Shown here piece by piece: positions 8,704 to 18,489 of a stretch of DNA of 64,000 nucleotides. Made by a program: the position numbers and the translations under genes. The stretch is from Anabaena catenula FACHB-362. GTDB taxonomy: Bacteria; Cyanobacteriota; Cyanobacteriia; Cyanobacteriales; Nostocaceae. The notes beneath the pieces were generated by a model that saw nothing but the letters and a program-made list of their open reading frames with translations, made no database searches and was not told where the DNA came from. The stretch is from contig NZ_JACJTQ010000019.1 of the NCBI RefSeq assembly GCF_014698735.1, forward strand, positions 54,783 to 118,782, written 5' to 3'. The number at the start of each line of letters is the position of its first letter. The stretch's first letter is position 1.

Positions 8704-11700
8704 ATGCATCTGCATTATTTACACCCCCAACACCTTGAAGAATTAGTCAAGGTTAATGGTATTTCTTTACACATAGCCCAACTAAATTTCAAATCGCTTC
8801 AAGGCGTGAATGCCTATGAATATCTGCTGATCTCCGACCAACTGCCCCGCACCAATACTGGCATGATAAAAAACGGCTGGTTACAGCGTTACAGCCACAT
8901 TACAGAAGGTGGTTGGTGGTGTTCTGGACGAGATCCTCTTAACAATTGGCAAATGATGGAATGGGGATGCTTTAAACCCAGTCAACCCCGACAAAATCAA
9001 AATGGCAAATCTATTAAATATGAACATCCCCCCAGCACACCAACGCGGGTATTTTGTTTGCGGGTGACATTGCAAATTTGGCAGCAAGTTTCCCAACGTT
9101 ATCAAATTGCCATGCCTGACAATATTAGCATTACTGAAGATGGCGAAGCCGTCGGTTTTTGGCAATGGATAATGGAATCTAACATTGCGATCATTATTTG
9201 CGAAGGTGTGAAAAAAGCAGCCGCATTATTAACACAAGGATATGCTGCTATTGCTATTCCGGGAATTACCAGCGGTTATCGAGTTATTAAAGATGAATTT
9301 GGCAAAGTTACTCGTCGTCAATTAATACCTGATTTAGCTATATTCGCTAAAACTAAACGTAATTTTTATATTTGTTTTGATTTTGAAATTCAAGCTAAAA
9401 AAATTGCTGCTGTTAATAATGCTATTTCCCAACTTGGTTGTTTATTTCAACAAGAAAACTGTCCTGTAAAAGTTGTTGAACTACCAGGAAAAGAAAAAGG
9501 TGTTGATGAGTTTATCGTCGCCAAAGGTGCAACCAGTTTCGATAAAGTTTATCGCCAAAGTGTTGATTTAGAAATTTATCTTGCCCAAACCAAACCCCAC
9601 ACAGATTTAACAATTCCGGCTGCACTAACTGTGAATGTTCCCTATTTAGGTGAACTACCTTTTCCTACCTCTGGTTTGGTGGGAGTTAAATCAGCTAAAG
9701 GCACAGGTAAAACCACAGGATTGCAAGCTGTTGTTACTAAAGCCAAAAATCGTAATCAACCAGTTTTATTAATTACTCACAGAATCCTTTTAGGGCGGTT
9801 TTTGTGTGAAAAAATTGGGATTAATTGGGGAATAAATAAAACAGAATGGTTTGTGGAAAATGAGCCTGAACTACCAATTACTCAATCTTTCGGTTTATGT
9901 ATTGATTCTATTTGGAAACTGAAGCCAGAAGATTGGCAAGGTGCAATAATTATTTTAGATGAAGTAGAACAATCTTTATGGCATTTACTCAACAGTAATA
10001 CTTGTAAACAAAAGCGGGTAAGAATTCTTAAATTATTCCAAGAACTGATTTCTACAGTTTTAACAACTGGGGGTTTAGTAATTGCCCAAGATGCAGATTT
10101 ATCAGATGTTTCTCTAGAATATTTACAAGGATTATCAGGAATAAAATTAACTCCTTGGGTGGTTGTCAATGAATGGAAACCTCAGCAAGGTTGGGATGTG
10201 ACTTTTTATGATTCTCCTAACCCAACACCTTTAATTCATCAACTAGAATTGGATTTAATTGCTGGACGTAAATGTTATGTGACTACGGATAGTCGGACTG
10301 GACGTTACAGTTGTGAAACTATTGAAGGTTACTTAAGGCAAAGATTACAGAAATTAAGAAAAGAATTTCCTAATACATTGGTAGTTAGTAGCCATACTAC
10401 TAATACACCAGGTCATGCAGCGGTTGATTTTATAGGCGCTATTAATCAAAAAATAACCGATTATGAAACCGTTTTTGTTACTCCTAGTTTGGGGACAGGA
10501 ATTAGTATTGATGTCCAACATTTTGACCGGGTTTATGGCATTTTTCAAGGGGTAATTCCTGACTCAGAAGCACGACAAGCTTTAGCTAGAGTCCGGGATG
10601 ATGTACCGCGAGTTGTTTGGTGTGCTAAACGCGGTATTGGCTTAATTGGTAGCGGGAGTACAAATTATCGGTTGTTATCTTATTGGTATCAGGAAAATCA
10701 AAAAGAAAATTTGGCTTTGCTGAGTCATTTACATAAAATAGATGTTGATTTACCTTTGGTTTATGACCCCATTCATTTAAGAACTTGGGCTAAATTATCT
10801 GCTAGAGTAAATGCTTCTATTCGTCTTTATCGTCAATCGATGCAAGATGGTTTAATTACAGATGGGCATCACATCCAGATGCGGAGTAATGCAGTTCAAA
10901 ATAATATTCTTCGGGATTTACGTTTGGCATTTTATGCCACGGATTCTAGTGATATAGAAACCCGAAAACGGTTAATTTTACAAATTGTGAAAGTGCAGAA
11001 AGATTGGGCGCAAAGTCGCCAGAAAGCTAAAGACATTAAACGCAAAATTCAAGATATTAAAATCCACAATCAATTATTCGCTGCAACTGCTGTTGCTAAT
11101 GCTAAAGATATTGATTATGTGGAATATGAACAACTATTAATTAAGCATTCTTTGAGTGAAATCGAACGTCAAGAAATTAATAAATATATCCTCAGACAAA
11201 GGTATGGAGTTGAAGTTACTCCGCTGTTGAAGTTGCAAGATGATAAAGGATATTATGGACAATTGCTAATTCACTATTATCTAACTCATGAAAGTGAATA
11301 TTTTCATGTCAGAGATGAGCAAGAATGGTATCAGCAATTATCTTGGGGTGAGGGTAAAGTTTTTCTGCCAGATTTAAGGACTTATACTCTGAAAGTTGAG
11401 GCTATGATAGCTTTAGGAATGCTCCAGTTTTTGGAACCAGAAAGAGTATTTAGTGAAAGTGATGCTGATTTAATTTGGTTAAAAAATGTTGCTGTTCAGA
11501 ACAGTAAACATATTAAAAGAGCGTTGGGTATTGATTTGGTGAGAGGGAACGAAGTTGTTTCTGGAATTAAGATCATTAACCGCATATTAAATTTATTGGG
11601 TTTGCGACTGAAACAGGTAAATAATGTTTATCAAATTGATTTAGAATCATTAACAGATGGTAGAGAAAAAATCTTTGCAGTTTGGCAACAAAGAGATGAG

Positions 11701-11790
11701 TTGATGTTAAATCATCTGCAAGGCGTTGATTGTGTTTTAGAATTGAAGAGTGGGCGATTAGAAGTTGCTATAGCAGGTGACAGGAAGTGA
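8704..11790 (+). CDS. CyRepA1-type plasmid replication protein (DUF3854 plus helicase-like)
   Basis: A 1028-residue protein. Residues about 100-280 resemble DUF3854, a TOPRIM-like domain, with the IIICEGVKKAAALL segment near 164. A P-loop KGTGKTT lies near 332-338 and a Walker B-like IIILDEVEQS near 415-424, followed by a helicase-like C-terminal half with PSLGTGISID and ARQALARVRDD. This order matches proteins named CyRepA1, used as initiators on cyanobacterial plasmids and also found on chromosomes. Surrounding genes (chlB, ffh, infC) show this is chromosomal DNA, so it may mark an integrated plasmid or element. It lies beside toxin-antitoxin genes, as expected for such a remnant. No frameshifts seen. 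Confidence 0.75.
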   Translation: MHLHYLHPQHLEELVKVNGISLHIAQLNFKSLQGVNAYEYLLISDQLPRTNTGMIKNGWLQRYSHITEGGWWCSGRDPLNNWQMMEWGCFKPSQPRQNQNGKSIKYEHPPSTPTRVFCLRVTLQIWQQVSQRYQIAMPDNISITEDGEAVGFWQWIMESNIAIIICEGVKKAAALLTQGYAAIAIPGITSGYRVIKDEFGKVTRRQLIPDLAIFAKTKRNFYICFDFEIQAKKIAAVNNAISQLGCLFQQENCPVKVVELPGKEKGVDEFIVAKGATSFDKVYRQSVDLEIYLAQTKPHTDLTIPAALTVNVPYLGELPFPTSGLVGVKSAKGTGKTTGLQAVVTKAKNRNQPVLLITHRILLGRFLCEKIGINWGINKTEWFVENEPELPITQSFGLCIDSIWKLKPEDWQGAIIILDEVEQSLWHLLNSNTCKQKRVRILKLFQELISTVLTTGGLVIAQDADLSDVSLEYLQGLSGIKLTPWVVVNEWKPQQGWDVTFYDSPNPTPLIHQLELDLIAGRKCYVTTDSRTGRYSCETIEGYLRQRLQKLRKEFPNTLVVSSHTTNTPGHAAVDFIGAINQKITDYETVFVTPSLGTGISIDVQHFDRVYGIFQGVIPDSEARQALARVRDDVPRVVWCAKRGIGLIGSGSTNYRLLSYWYQENQKENLALLSHLHKIDVDLPLVYDPIHLRTWAKLSARVNASIRLYRQSMQDGLITDGHHIQMRSNAVQNNILRDLRLAFYATDSSDIETRKRLILQIVKVQKDWAQSRQKAKDIKRKIQDIKIHNQLFAATAVANAKDIDYVEYEQLLIKHSLSEIERQEINKYILRQRYGVEVTPLLKLQDDKGYYGQLLIHYYLTHESEYFHVRDEQEWYQQLSWGEGKVFLPDLRTYTLKVEAMIALGMLQFLEPERVFSESDADLIWLKNVAVQNSKHIKRALGIDLVRGNEVVSGIKIINRILNLLGLRLKQVNNVYQIDLESLTDGREKIFAVWQQRDELMLNHLQGVDCVLELKSGRLEVAIAGDRK

Positions 11791-11902
11791 CAGGTGACAG
11801 TGCTAAAAGTCTCTTGGTGTCTAAGTTGTAGCATTAGTAGATGTCCTAACCGCCTTGTCCGTTGCTATGCTACTTAAATAATTCAAAATTCAGCTTTTTT
11901 CA

Positions 11903-11942
11903 ACGCAAAGGTACGCGGAGGTTAGCGCAAAGGTACGCAGAG
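11903..11942. repeat. 18-bp direct repeat pair
   Basis: ACGCAAAGGTACGCGGAG at 11903-11920 and GCGCAAAGGTACGCAGAG at 11925-11942 differ at two positions. This intergenic repeat type is scattered in heterocystous cyanobacterial genomes. It lies between the CyRepA1 and TPR genes; GTGACAG units occur nearby at 11777-11800. Confidence 0.7.
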
Positions 11943-12023
11943 ATTTTCTCAAGATAATTCGCTATGTTCCAAAATAATTAGGTGCATCTTCATAGAAAAT
12001 TGGTATTAATCACAAAAAATTAC

Positions 12024-13640
12024 ATGAATGCTGAAGAGTTGATAAATCAGGGATTAAAGAAAAAGTTAGGGGGGGATTTTCAAGGAGCTATTGCGCTATT
12101 TAACCAAGCAATAGAGTTAGAACCCATTCTAGCTAAAGCTTACGAAGAAAGGGGAAATGTTTACTTGGTTTTAGAAGAATATGAAAAAGCGATCGCAGAT
12201 TATCAGCAAGCAATAGATAATAGTATTCAATTGGAGCCGAATCTCTATTTCGATATTGCTAAGGCTTTTCATGGCCGGGGGTTAGCTAATTTTAATCGCG
12301 GGTGTTATCAGGAAGCTATTGCAGATATCAACAAAGCTTTGGAGTATTATCCTAATTTTGCCGCAGCTTATAGCAATCGGGGTAATATTTACCATAGTAT
12401 CGGTCAATATACAGAAGCGATCGCAGATTATAATCAAGCAATAGCCCTAAATCCCAACTTTGCCGAAGCTTATCATAATCGTGGTAATAGCCGTTACGCT
12501 CTTCAAGAATATCAGGGTGCAATCGCAGATTATAACCAAGCAATACATTTAAAACCCAATTTTGCGGAAGCTTACTACAACCGAGCTTTGCTTTTTTGTC
12601 ATCTGGCCAAATATGACAAAGCCATGCAAGACTTTAACCAAGCTATTAAACTCAATCCTGATGATGTTCAAGCATACTACCAGCGGGGTTTGCTGCGTAG
12701 TACTTTGGGAGATGATGAAGCAGCAATTCAAGACTTTAACCAAGCATTACAAGAAAATCCTACCCTAGATGTAGTTTACGGCTTTCGGGCTAATGCGCGT
12801 CAGCGATTGGGAGACTATCAAGGTGCAATTGAAGATAGCAATCGACAAATACAACTTAATCCTACTTTAGCCACAGGATATTGCGATCGCGCTACGGCTC
12901 GATTTTCTCTAGGAGACTATCCAGGCGCAATTAAAGATTATAATCAGGCATTACAGATAAATTCAAATTTAGCAGCTGCTTATTATGGAAGAGCTATTAC
13001 TTATCAAGCTTTAGAGGATTTTTCCGCAGCAATTGCAGACTATAACCAAGCAATCAAAATTGAACCGCATTTTCCCCAAGCTTACTGCAATCGGGGTAAC
13101 GCTCGGTGGCAGGAAGGAGATGAACAAGGAGCAATTACAGACTATAACCAAGCATTAGCACAAAATCCTGATTTAGTCACAGCTTATTACAACCGGGGTT
13201 TGAGCCGCTATGCCTTAAAAGACTTCGTAGGCGCAATCCAAGATTATACTGAAGCATTAAGGTTAAATCCCCAATTAGCCAGATTTTATAGCGATCGCGC
13301 TAATGCCTACTATGCCCTACAAGACTATAAAAAAGCAATAGCCGATTACAACCAGGCAATAATCATCAATTCTCAGGTAGCTCAGGACTGGTTTAACCGG
13401 GGTCGGAGCCATTTTTGGTTAGGAAACTCAAAAGCAGCGCTAAGAGACTTAAATCAAGCCTTAAAACTCCAACCGTCTTCAGCTTCCGCTTATCTAATGC
13501 GGGCAAATATTCGCCGACATTTGGGAGATAAGCAAAATGCTATTGACGACTTCCGCAAATCAGCTAACCTTTATTATCAAGAAGGAAAAATAAAAAACTA
13601 CCGACAAATTATTAAATTGATTGAAGAAATCCAAACTTAG
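12024..13640 (+). CDS. TPR protein with about sixteen tandem repeats
   Basis: A 538-residue protein from ATG 12024 (MNAEELINQGLKKKLGG); a GTG at 11982 would add 14 residues with no TPR character. Nearly the whole protein is built of 34-residue tetratricopeptide repeats such as AAYSNRGNIYHSIGQYTEAIADYNQAIALNP, giving a superhelix for protein binding. No signal peptide, membrane segment or catalytic domain is visible. The partner is unknown. The repeats are similar at DNA level (recurrent GATTATAACCAAGCA), so copy number may vary between strains. Confidence 0.9.
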   Translation: MNAEELINQGLKKKLGGDFQGAIALFNQAIELEPILAKAYEERGNVYLVLEEYEKAIADYQQAIDNSIQLEPNLYFDIAKAFHGRGLANFNRGCYQEAIADINKALEYYPNFAAAYSNRGNIYHSIGQYTEAIADYNQAIALNPNFAEAYHNRGNSRYALQEYQGAIADYNQAIHLKPNFAEAYYNRALLFCHLAKYDKAMQDFNQAIKLNPDDVQAYYQRGLLRSTLGDDEAAIQDFNQALQENPTLDVVYGFRANARQRLGDYQGAIEDSNRQIQLNPTLATGYCDRATARFSLGDYPGAIKDYNQALQINSNLAAAYYGRAITYQALEDFSAAIADYNQAIKIEPHFPQAYCNRGNARWQEGDEQGAITDYNQALAQNPDLVTAYYNRGLSRYALKDFVGAIQDYTEALRLNPQLARFYSDRANAYYALQDYKKAIADYNQAIIINSQVAQDWFNRGRSHFWLGNSKAALRDLNQALKLQPSSASAYLMRANIRRHLGDKQNAIDDFRKSANLYYQEGKIKNYRQIIKLIEEIQT

Positions 13641-13692
13641 TCCTATCACTAACAACACTGAAAGATTAGCTATCTTCTTCCTTCTTTCTTTA

Positions 13693-13720
13693 CTTCGCGC
13701 TCTTTGCGTCTTTGCGGTTC
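13693..13720 (-). repeat. Dispersed 28-bp intergenic repeat, copy A
   Basis: On the minus strand it begins GAACCGCAAAGACGCAAAG and ends GCGCGAAG. It matches 26 of 28 bases of the plus-strand copy at 36503-36530. It lies between convergent genes. Confidence 0.7.
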
Positions 13721-13750
13721 ATTTAATCCGTATTTTTTTGTAGGAAATCC

Positions 13751-14488
13751 CTAAGAACGATAGGCAACCCGTAGACTTTGAACTAAAATCACCAAAGAAG
13801 CCACAGCCATCAAACCACCCCAAAACCAATAAGGTAAAAACAAATACCGCTGCATTTGAGCCGTATCAGAAAGCCCCAAAGAACCAGCACTATAGCTAAA
13901 TAGATAATTTAATTGGTGATAGGTACTCACGCAAGCTTGCACACCTAAAAATTGAATTGCAAAACCCTGAACCCAACGGGGAGCCTTCAAAGCAATTCCC
14001 AGAATAATGACACCCAGTACCGGAATTGCAATCAACCCAAACCAAGAACGCACCCAAACTAATGTAGACAGCAGTAAAAAACCCCCTAAAATCTTCAAAC
14101 TCAAAGAAGCTGCTTTAAAACTGCGGGAAGCGAGAATCAAAGCAGCACCGGCGATAGGTGGACCCATTGGCCCTGCCGCAGCTACCATTGCAGGCCCAAT
14201 CGGAGCCAATGTAGAGCGCATAGTATAAGTAGCCACACCAGAACCATTACTAAAAATTTCCAACTTCTGAAAATTTCCCCCTAACATCAACGCCATCAAG
14301 CCGTGACCCATTTCGTGAAACCAAGTGGCTAAAATAGTAAATGGGTATAAAATATAATCGCCGTTTGGTAATTGCCACAAAAATACAGTAGCGATCGCTG
14401 CGCCTATCAGCCAATTTAACCCCATGCGTTCAACTTCTGCGGGGGCTTCTTGAGTCAGAAAAGGTTCAAAATCTTTTGGTTTCCTCAT
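13751..14488 (-). CDS. M50-family membrane metalloprotease
   Basis: A 245-residue integral membrane protein with about six hydrophobic segments. The zinc-binding motif HEMGH sits in the first third (WFHEMGHGLMALMLGG), followed by LEIFSNGSGVATY, as in the site-2-protease related M50B group. A second metal-ligand motif (N/DPDG) typical of RseP-type enzymes is not obvious, so it is nearer the small M50-like set with unknown substrates. Role: intramembrane cleavage is possible but the substrate is unknown. It is transcribed away from the TPR gene and downstream of the FHA gene on the same strand, 86 bp apart. Confidence 0.8.
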   Translation of the reverse strand: MRKPKDFEPFLTQEAPAEVERMGLNWLIGAAIATVFLWQLPNGDYILYPFTILATWFHEMGHGLMALMLGGNFQKLEIFSNGSGVATYTMRSTLAPIGPAMVAAAGPMGPPIAGAALILASRSFKAASLSLKILGGFLLLSTLVWVRSWFGLIAIPVLGVIILGIALKAPRWVQGFAIQFLGVQACVSTYHQLNYLFSYSAGSLGLSDTAQMQRYLFLPYWFWGGLMAVASLVILVQSLRVAYRS

Positions 14489-14574
14489 TGGTTAGGTTCC
14501 TAATTATGAATTCGTAATTGGTAATTATTCATTATTAATTACCAATTACAAACTAAGAATTACGAATTATTTGT

Positions 14575-15510
14575 CTAAGAAAGTTGAAATAAGAACGTTA
14601 CCAAATCTCCTTTACCCAGACTGATGCGATCGCCTGGACGTAAGCGGTGTCTGTTCCCTGGTAATAGCGGCAAATTATTAATGTAAGTGCCGTTGGAACT
14701 ACCCACATCTTCAATATAATGAGCGTCTCCCTCAACGCGAATATCTGCATGAATCCGCGAGACAATTTCGGAACTTGGAAATCCAGCTACATCGATATCG
14801 GGAGGAATCCGGTCATTAGGCTTACCAATATGCACCACAGAGAGATTTTGCGGCAATTCAATTTCCTGATTACTTTGGACATGAAATAGCCGCGCCACAA
14901 CTTGCTGTAATTGAGTTCTCGATGCAGTCACTGTTTGTAGTACTGGTTCCGGTTCCGGTGCGGATTGAACCACAACAACTGGTTCTGGCTCAGGTGCTGG
15001 TGGTATGAAAACAACCGGCTCAGGAACTACAGCTATAGGTGGAGGTGGTGTGACAGGCGGTAGTGGGGGGGTAATTTCTGCCACAACTGGTGGTGTGACA
15101 GGCGGTAGTGGGGGGGTAATTTCTGCCACAACTGGTGGTGTGACAGGCGGTAGTGGGGGTGTTGGTATTGGTTCGGGCGCTACTGAAACTACTGTAAGTG
15201 GAAGGGTAGAATTAGCAGGAGTGTTGAGTCCCAAAGCGTCAGGTTGTAAAAGTTCTAACATCGGGTCAGGTGTAACCAATGGTGGTACTTCCACAGGGAT
15301 GTCAGGAGCAACGGTTGGTGCTACTGCTGTGGCTACCATTGCAGCGTTTGAGTGTAGGTTATAGCCACACTGACCACAGAAAGCAGCATCTGCCTGCACT
15401 GTTGCCCCACAGCTAGGGCAATTAGTAGTCGCTGGCAAGGGTGTATAGCAAGCTTCACACTGAACAGCGCCGTCTGGGTTGGGATGATTGCAATTCGGGC
15501 AGACGATCAT
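14575..15510 (-). CDS. Zinc-ribbon and FHA-domain protein
   Basis: A 311-residue cytosolic protein in three parts. Residues 1-53 hold two CxxC pairs, then two more (CPNCNHP, CEACYTP, CPSCGAT, CGQCGYN), a double zinc ribbon. Residues about 60-200 are a Pro/Val-rich linker with a 15-residue unit (TPPLPPVTPPVVAEI) repeated about 2.6 times. Residues about 210-311 are a forkhead-associated domain with SRIHADIRVEGDAHYIEDVGSSNGTYINN, which binds phosphothreonine peptides. It probably serves Ser/Thr kinase signalling. No kinase is adjacent. Start ATG at 15510. Confidence 0.9.
   Translation of the reverse strand: MIVCPNCNHPNPDGAVQCEACYTPLPATTNCPSCGATVQADAAFCGQCGYNLHSNAAMVATAVAPTVAPDIPVEVPPLVTPDPMLELLQPDALGLNTPANSTLPLTVVSVAPEPIPTPPLPPVTPPVVAEITPPLPPVTPPVVAEITPPLPPVTPPPPIAVVPEPVVFIPPAPEPEPVVVVQSAPEPEPVLQTVTASRTQLQQVVARLFHVQSNQEIELPQNLSVVHIGKPNDRIPPDIDVAGFPSSEIVSRIHADIRVEGDAHYIEDVGSSNGTYINNLPLLPGNRHRLRPGDRISLGKGDLVTFLFQLS
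15044..15158. repeat. 45-bp tandem repeat inside the FHA gene linker
   Basis: Two identical 45-bp units (15044-15088, 15089-15133) and 25 bp of a third encode the Pro-rich linker. The near identity suggests recent expansion and likely length variation between strains. Confidence 0.88.
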
Positions 15511-15602
15511 GGATTTAAGCCTTTGTCAAGGTCATCGTAAAATATAGTACTAGCAAGCAAAAGTCAGTTATCAGTTTCTTCACTGTTGACTGATTTAAGG
15601 TT

Positions 15603-16325
15603 TTAAGGTTTCAGTTCCAAACCAGCTGCTGCATCCAGCAGCCACACAAGTTCTCCTTGGGGTTTAATTAAGCGAGATGGATAAGCGAAATCATCAGCTT
15701 CGGATGCGAAGACTTGGGCTAAAGCAGGTCTTTTATTAGCACCAGCAGCTAAGAAAATCACACTACGAGCAGCGTTAATGAATGGGTAAGTGAAGGTAAT
15801 GCGCTGACTACTGTCTTTATTACCTACAGTAATCAAGCGATCGCATACTTTAAGCGCTTCTGTATGGGGAAACAATGATGCAGTATGGGCATCATCACCC
15901 ATTCCCAATAAAACTACATCCAATGCAGGGAACTTTCCTGGTACAGAATGGAAAAATTCTTGCAAATGCCGTTCATATTTAGCAGCATCTACGGCAGGAT
16001 TGGCTGATAAAGTTGGTACAGCATGAATGTTTGCTGCTGGAATAGGAACACGATCTAGCCAAGCGCGACGTGCCATCAGTTCATTGCTATCAGGATGATC
16101 TGGTACGACATAACGCTCATCTCCCCAGAACACATGAATTTTATCCCAAGTCAACTTTTGATTACCTATCGCTTCATACAAGGGCTTAGGTGTGCTACCA
16201 CCAGATAAGGCAATAGTAAATTGTCCCCGTTGCTGAATAGCCGTTTCCAATTTCGATAAGATCAAATCTAGCGCCCGTGCAACCAGCGCTGGTTGATCCG
16301 GTAGAACTTCAACCGTTTTGTTCAT
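15603..16325 (-). CDS. pgl: 6-phosphogluconolactonase
   Basis: A 240-residue DevB-type enzyme that hydrolyses 6-phosphogluconolactone to 6-phosphogluconate in the oxidative pentose phosphate pathway. Seen: the phosphate-binding ALSGGSTPKPLYEAI near residue 40, the WDKIHVFWGDERYV motif near 80-93, DSNELMARRAWLDRVP, and LLGMGDDAHTASLFP near 140-155, which carries the catalytic region. Full length, ATG start. zwf and gnd are not adjacent. Confidence 0.94.
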   Translation of the reverse strand: MNKTVEVLPDQPALVARALDLILSKLETAIQQRGQFTIALSGGSTPKPLYEAIGNQKLTWDKIHVFWGDERYVVPDHPDSNELMARRAWLDRVPIPAANIHAVPTLSANPAVDAAKYERHLQEFFHSVPGKFPALDVVLLGMGDDAHTASLFPHTEALKVCDRLITVGNKDSSQRITFTYPFINAARSVIFLAAGANKRPALAQVFASEADDFAYPSRLIKPQGELVWLLDAAAGLELKP

Positions 16326-16659
16326 GGCTTCATCATTACATAACCGGCTTCCAGCAATACAATACCGAACTTCTGACAGTTTCCCTTTTTAACTTTTGAA
16401 ACTTTTAACATCATCCAGTTAATTGGGAAATAATCAACCTAGAGGTTCTTTATCACCATTCATGGTTATTTGTCAGTAGTCAGTTGTACTAACCGCCAAT
16501 AATCATCGCAGAGGATAGCTTGAAGAATAAAGCTCCCTGTAGGGGGAACGTAACGAATCAATACTTAATAAATCGCTTTAGATATATAGGACTAATATTT
16601 GATTTTCAAGAGTATTATTAAGTAAATATACCATAAAAATGTAACATACTGAACTGAAT
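16326..16659. other. 334-bp divergent intergenic region
   Basis: Lies between pgl (minus) and the 16660 gene (plus) and should hold both promoters. I see no repeat array, RNA gene or clear operator; only a short imperfect hairpin near 16518-16545. Confidence 0.4.
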
Positions 16660-17631
16660 ATGCGTGTACGTCAACCTTGTGCAGAACATGAGTTAGAACT
16701 GCAACTTGTTCATGATAGCCCCTTGGAGTTAACTTTTCAGCGTGGAAATATTGCCCAATCAACTGTAATTAAAACTGCTAAGGAAAAGTGGTTTGTCAAC
16801 ACAATAGCTGTAGCCGTCTGGGTTTGCGGGATTGGTTTCGGCTGCCATATTATTTTGAATAGTTTTCATGTTTTTACACATCTTGTACAGCTTGCTAATA
16901 TGCTATTTCATGTTTTGATGTGGGGCATACCTGTTATTTTTATCATATTCATTTATATACTTTATTCTCCATGCTTCATCATCTGGACATTTGATCAAAC
17001 TACCAAACACCTACTGCAAATCAAAACTAATTTATTGGGAAAACACCAAAAACGTATATTTGACTTCAGTCAGATTCAAGCTATCCAAGTTGAACAGGAC
17101 TACGATTCGGATTTTCAGTCTTTTGAATGTAGCGAGTTGTATGTTGTGCTGAAATCTGGTCAGCAAATCACTCTTAGCCAAAGTTCTTATGAATCAAATC
17201 GACGCAAAAAAGCGATCGCGCTGAAACATCATCGAGAACTTGCTGAAAAAATGCGCTCCTTTGTGGGATTGGGTAATGAAGCCATTCCCATAAACGAAAG
17301 AGCAGAAGCTGTTTATATCCCCAGTGAAGAGGAAATTAATCAAGAACTAGAAGCTGGTCGTAAATTGGCGAAACAAGTCTTTGGCACGTTATTTTCTAGC
17401 AAAGCAAAGAAACAAGAAACGCTACAAGAATTGCGTTCACAGGTGAATCAAGATCCAACCAACCCAGCTGCTTGGGAAAGTTTAGCTATGATGCTAGGAC
17501 TACAGCGAGATACACAATTGGAGTGTATTAAGGCTTATCATCAGGCAGAAACACTTTATCGTCAGATGGGAGATACAGATAAAGCAAAAGAGATCCAATC
17601 ATTGATCAAACGTGTTAATAAAAGCCTTTGA
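16660..17631 (+). CDS. Two-helix membrane protein with TPR-like C terminus
   Basis: A 323-residue protein of unknown function. Two hydrophobic segments (about residues 46-66 and 80-112) are followed by a beta-rich stretch resembling a small PH-like domain (IWTFDQTTKHLLQIKTNLLGK to ELYVVLKSGQQITLSQ), seen in other bacterial membrane proteins. Residues about 255-320 look like one or two TPR-type repeats (DPTNPAAWESLAMMLGLQRD, AYHQAETLYRQMGDTDKA). It ends 6 bp before the convergent MlaE-type gene. I do not recognise a named family. Confidence 0.7.
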   Translation: MRVRQPCAEHELELQLVHDSPLELTFQRGNIAQSTVIKTAKEKWFVNTIAVAVWVCGIGFGCHIILNSFHVFTHLVQLANMLFHVLMWGIPVIFIIFIYILYSPCFIIWTFDQTTKHLLQIKTNLLGKHQKRIFDFSQIQAIQVEQDYDSDFQSFECSELYVVLKSGQQITLSQSSYESNRRKKAIALKHHRELAEKMRSFVGLGNEAIPINERAEAVYIPSEEEINQELEAGRKLAKQVFGTLFSSKAKKQETLQELRSQVNQDPTNPAAWESLAMMLGLQRDTQLECIKAYHQAETLYRQMGDTDKAKEIQSLIKRVNKSL

Positions 17632-17637
17632 TGAAAT

Positions 17638-18423
17638 TCAAAGTATAGGCTGCTCAAACAGTAGCAACGCCAGTACAAAATCCATAATAAAAATTGCTAC
17701 CCAAGTAGTCACAACTGCTGTTGTAGCAGATTCTCCTACTTCTTTAGCTCCACCTTTAGTAGTTAATCCCCAACTACAGCCATTAACAGCAACTATAGCC
17801 CCAAAAATTAACCCTTTGAGCAAAACAATCAACACATCTGAAGGCAATAAAAAATCTCTGACTGACTCTAAAAACGTCTCTGGAACCACCTGATAAAATT
17901 GTGAGGCCGCAAAAGCTCCACCAGTGATACCCATTAATAAAGCGAATATCATCATTAAGGGCATCATCAAACAGCAAGCAATAACTCTTGGTAGTACAAG
18001 ATAATCAATGGGATCAGTTTTGAGCATATACAGCGCGTCAATCTGCTCTGTGACCCGCATTGCACCTATTTCTGCCGCAAAAGCTGAACCAACTTGTCCA
18101 GCAATGATACTAGCAGTCAAAATTGGCGCTAATTCTCGACAAAAGGCTAAAGCAAAAGCACCACCGACACTCTCTACAGCACCAAATCTGACTAATTCTC
18201 TTGCCGTTTGAATGGTGAAAATCATCCCAGCAAAACCACTGACTAGCAGAACTGGTGAGAGGGAAGCTGGGCCTGCCGTCACCATATGCTCTAAAATTTT
18301 CCGGTAGTAAGTTTTTCCTTGAAGTAAATGCAGGCAGATTTGACCAAATAGGAGGACTGTGGCAAAACAGCGAACAATCCACAATTGCTCTAAATTTCTT
18401 TTTGGTTGCAACTTTACCGCCAA
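17638..18423 (-). CDS. MlaE-family ABC transporter permease (lipid transport)
   Basis: A 261-residue membrane protein with five or six hydrophobic segments and the MlaE signature: GFAGMIFTIQTARELVRFGA, AFCRELAPILTASIIAGQVGSAFAAEIGAM, and the E-(Q)-I-DAL motif. MlaE proteins are the permease of MCE-type phospholipid transporters; cyanobacterial and chloroplast (TGD1) homologues move lipids between membranes. The ATPase and MCE subunits are not adjacent here. Full length, ATG start. Confidence 0.92.
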   Translation of the reverse strand: MAVKLQPKRNLEQLWIVRCFATVLLFGQICLHLLQGKTYYRKILEHMVTAGPASLSPVLLVSGFAGMIFTIQTARELVRFGAVESVGGAFALAFCRELAPILTASIIAGQVGSAFAAEIGAMRVTEQIDALYMLKTDPIDYLVLPRVIACCLMMPLMMIFALLMGITGGAFAASQFYQVVPETFLESVRDFLLPSDVLIVLLKGLIFGAIVAVNGCSWGLTTKGGAKEVGESATTAVVTTWVAIFIMDFVLALLLFEQPIL

Positions 18424-18489
18424 TTAATATTGAATTTTCTTATTCAGTTAATATTCATCACAACTAAACATGGACTGGAAACATTACTC

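Noticed and set aside
12352..12768. ORFs on other frames inside the TPR gene
   Set aside because: They arise from the regular 34-codon TPR periodicity and have no features of their own.
15005..15364. Glycine-rich 119-residue plus-strand ORF
   Set aside because: It is the antisense reading of the Pro-rich linker of the FHA gene; no start signal or homology.
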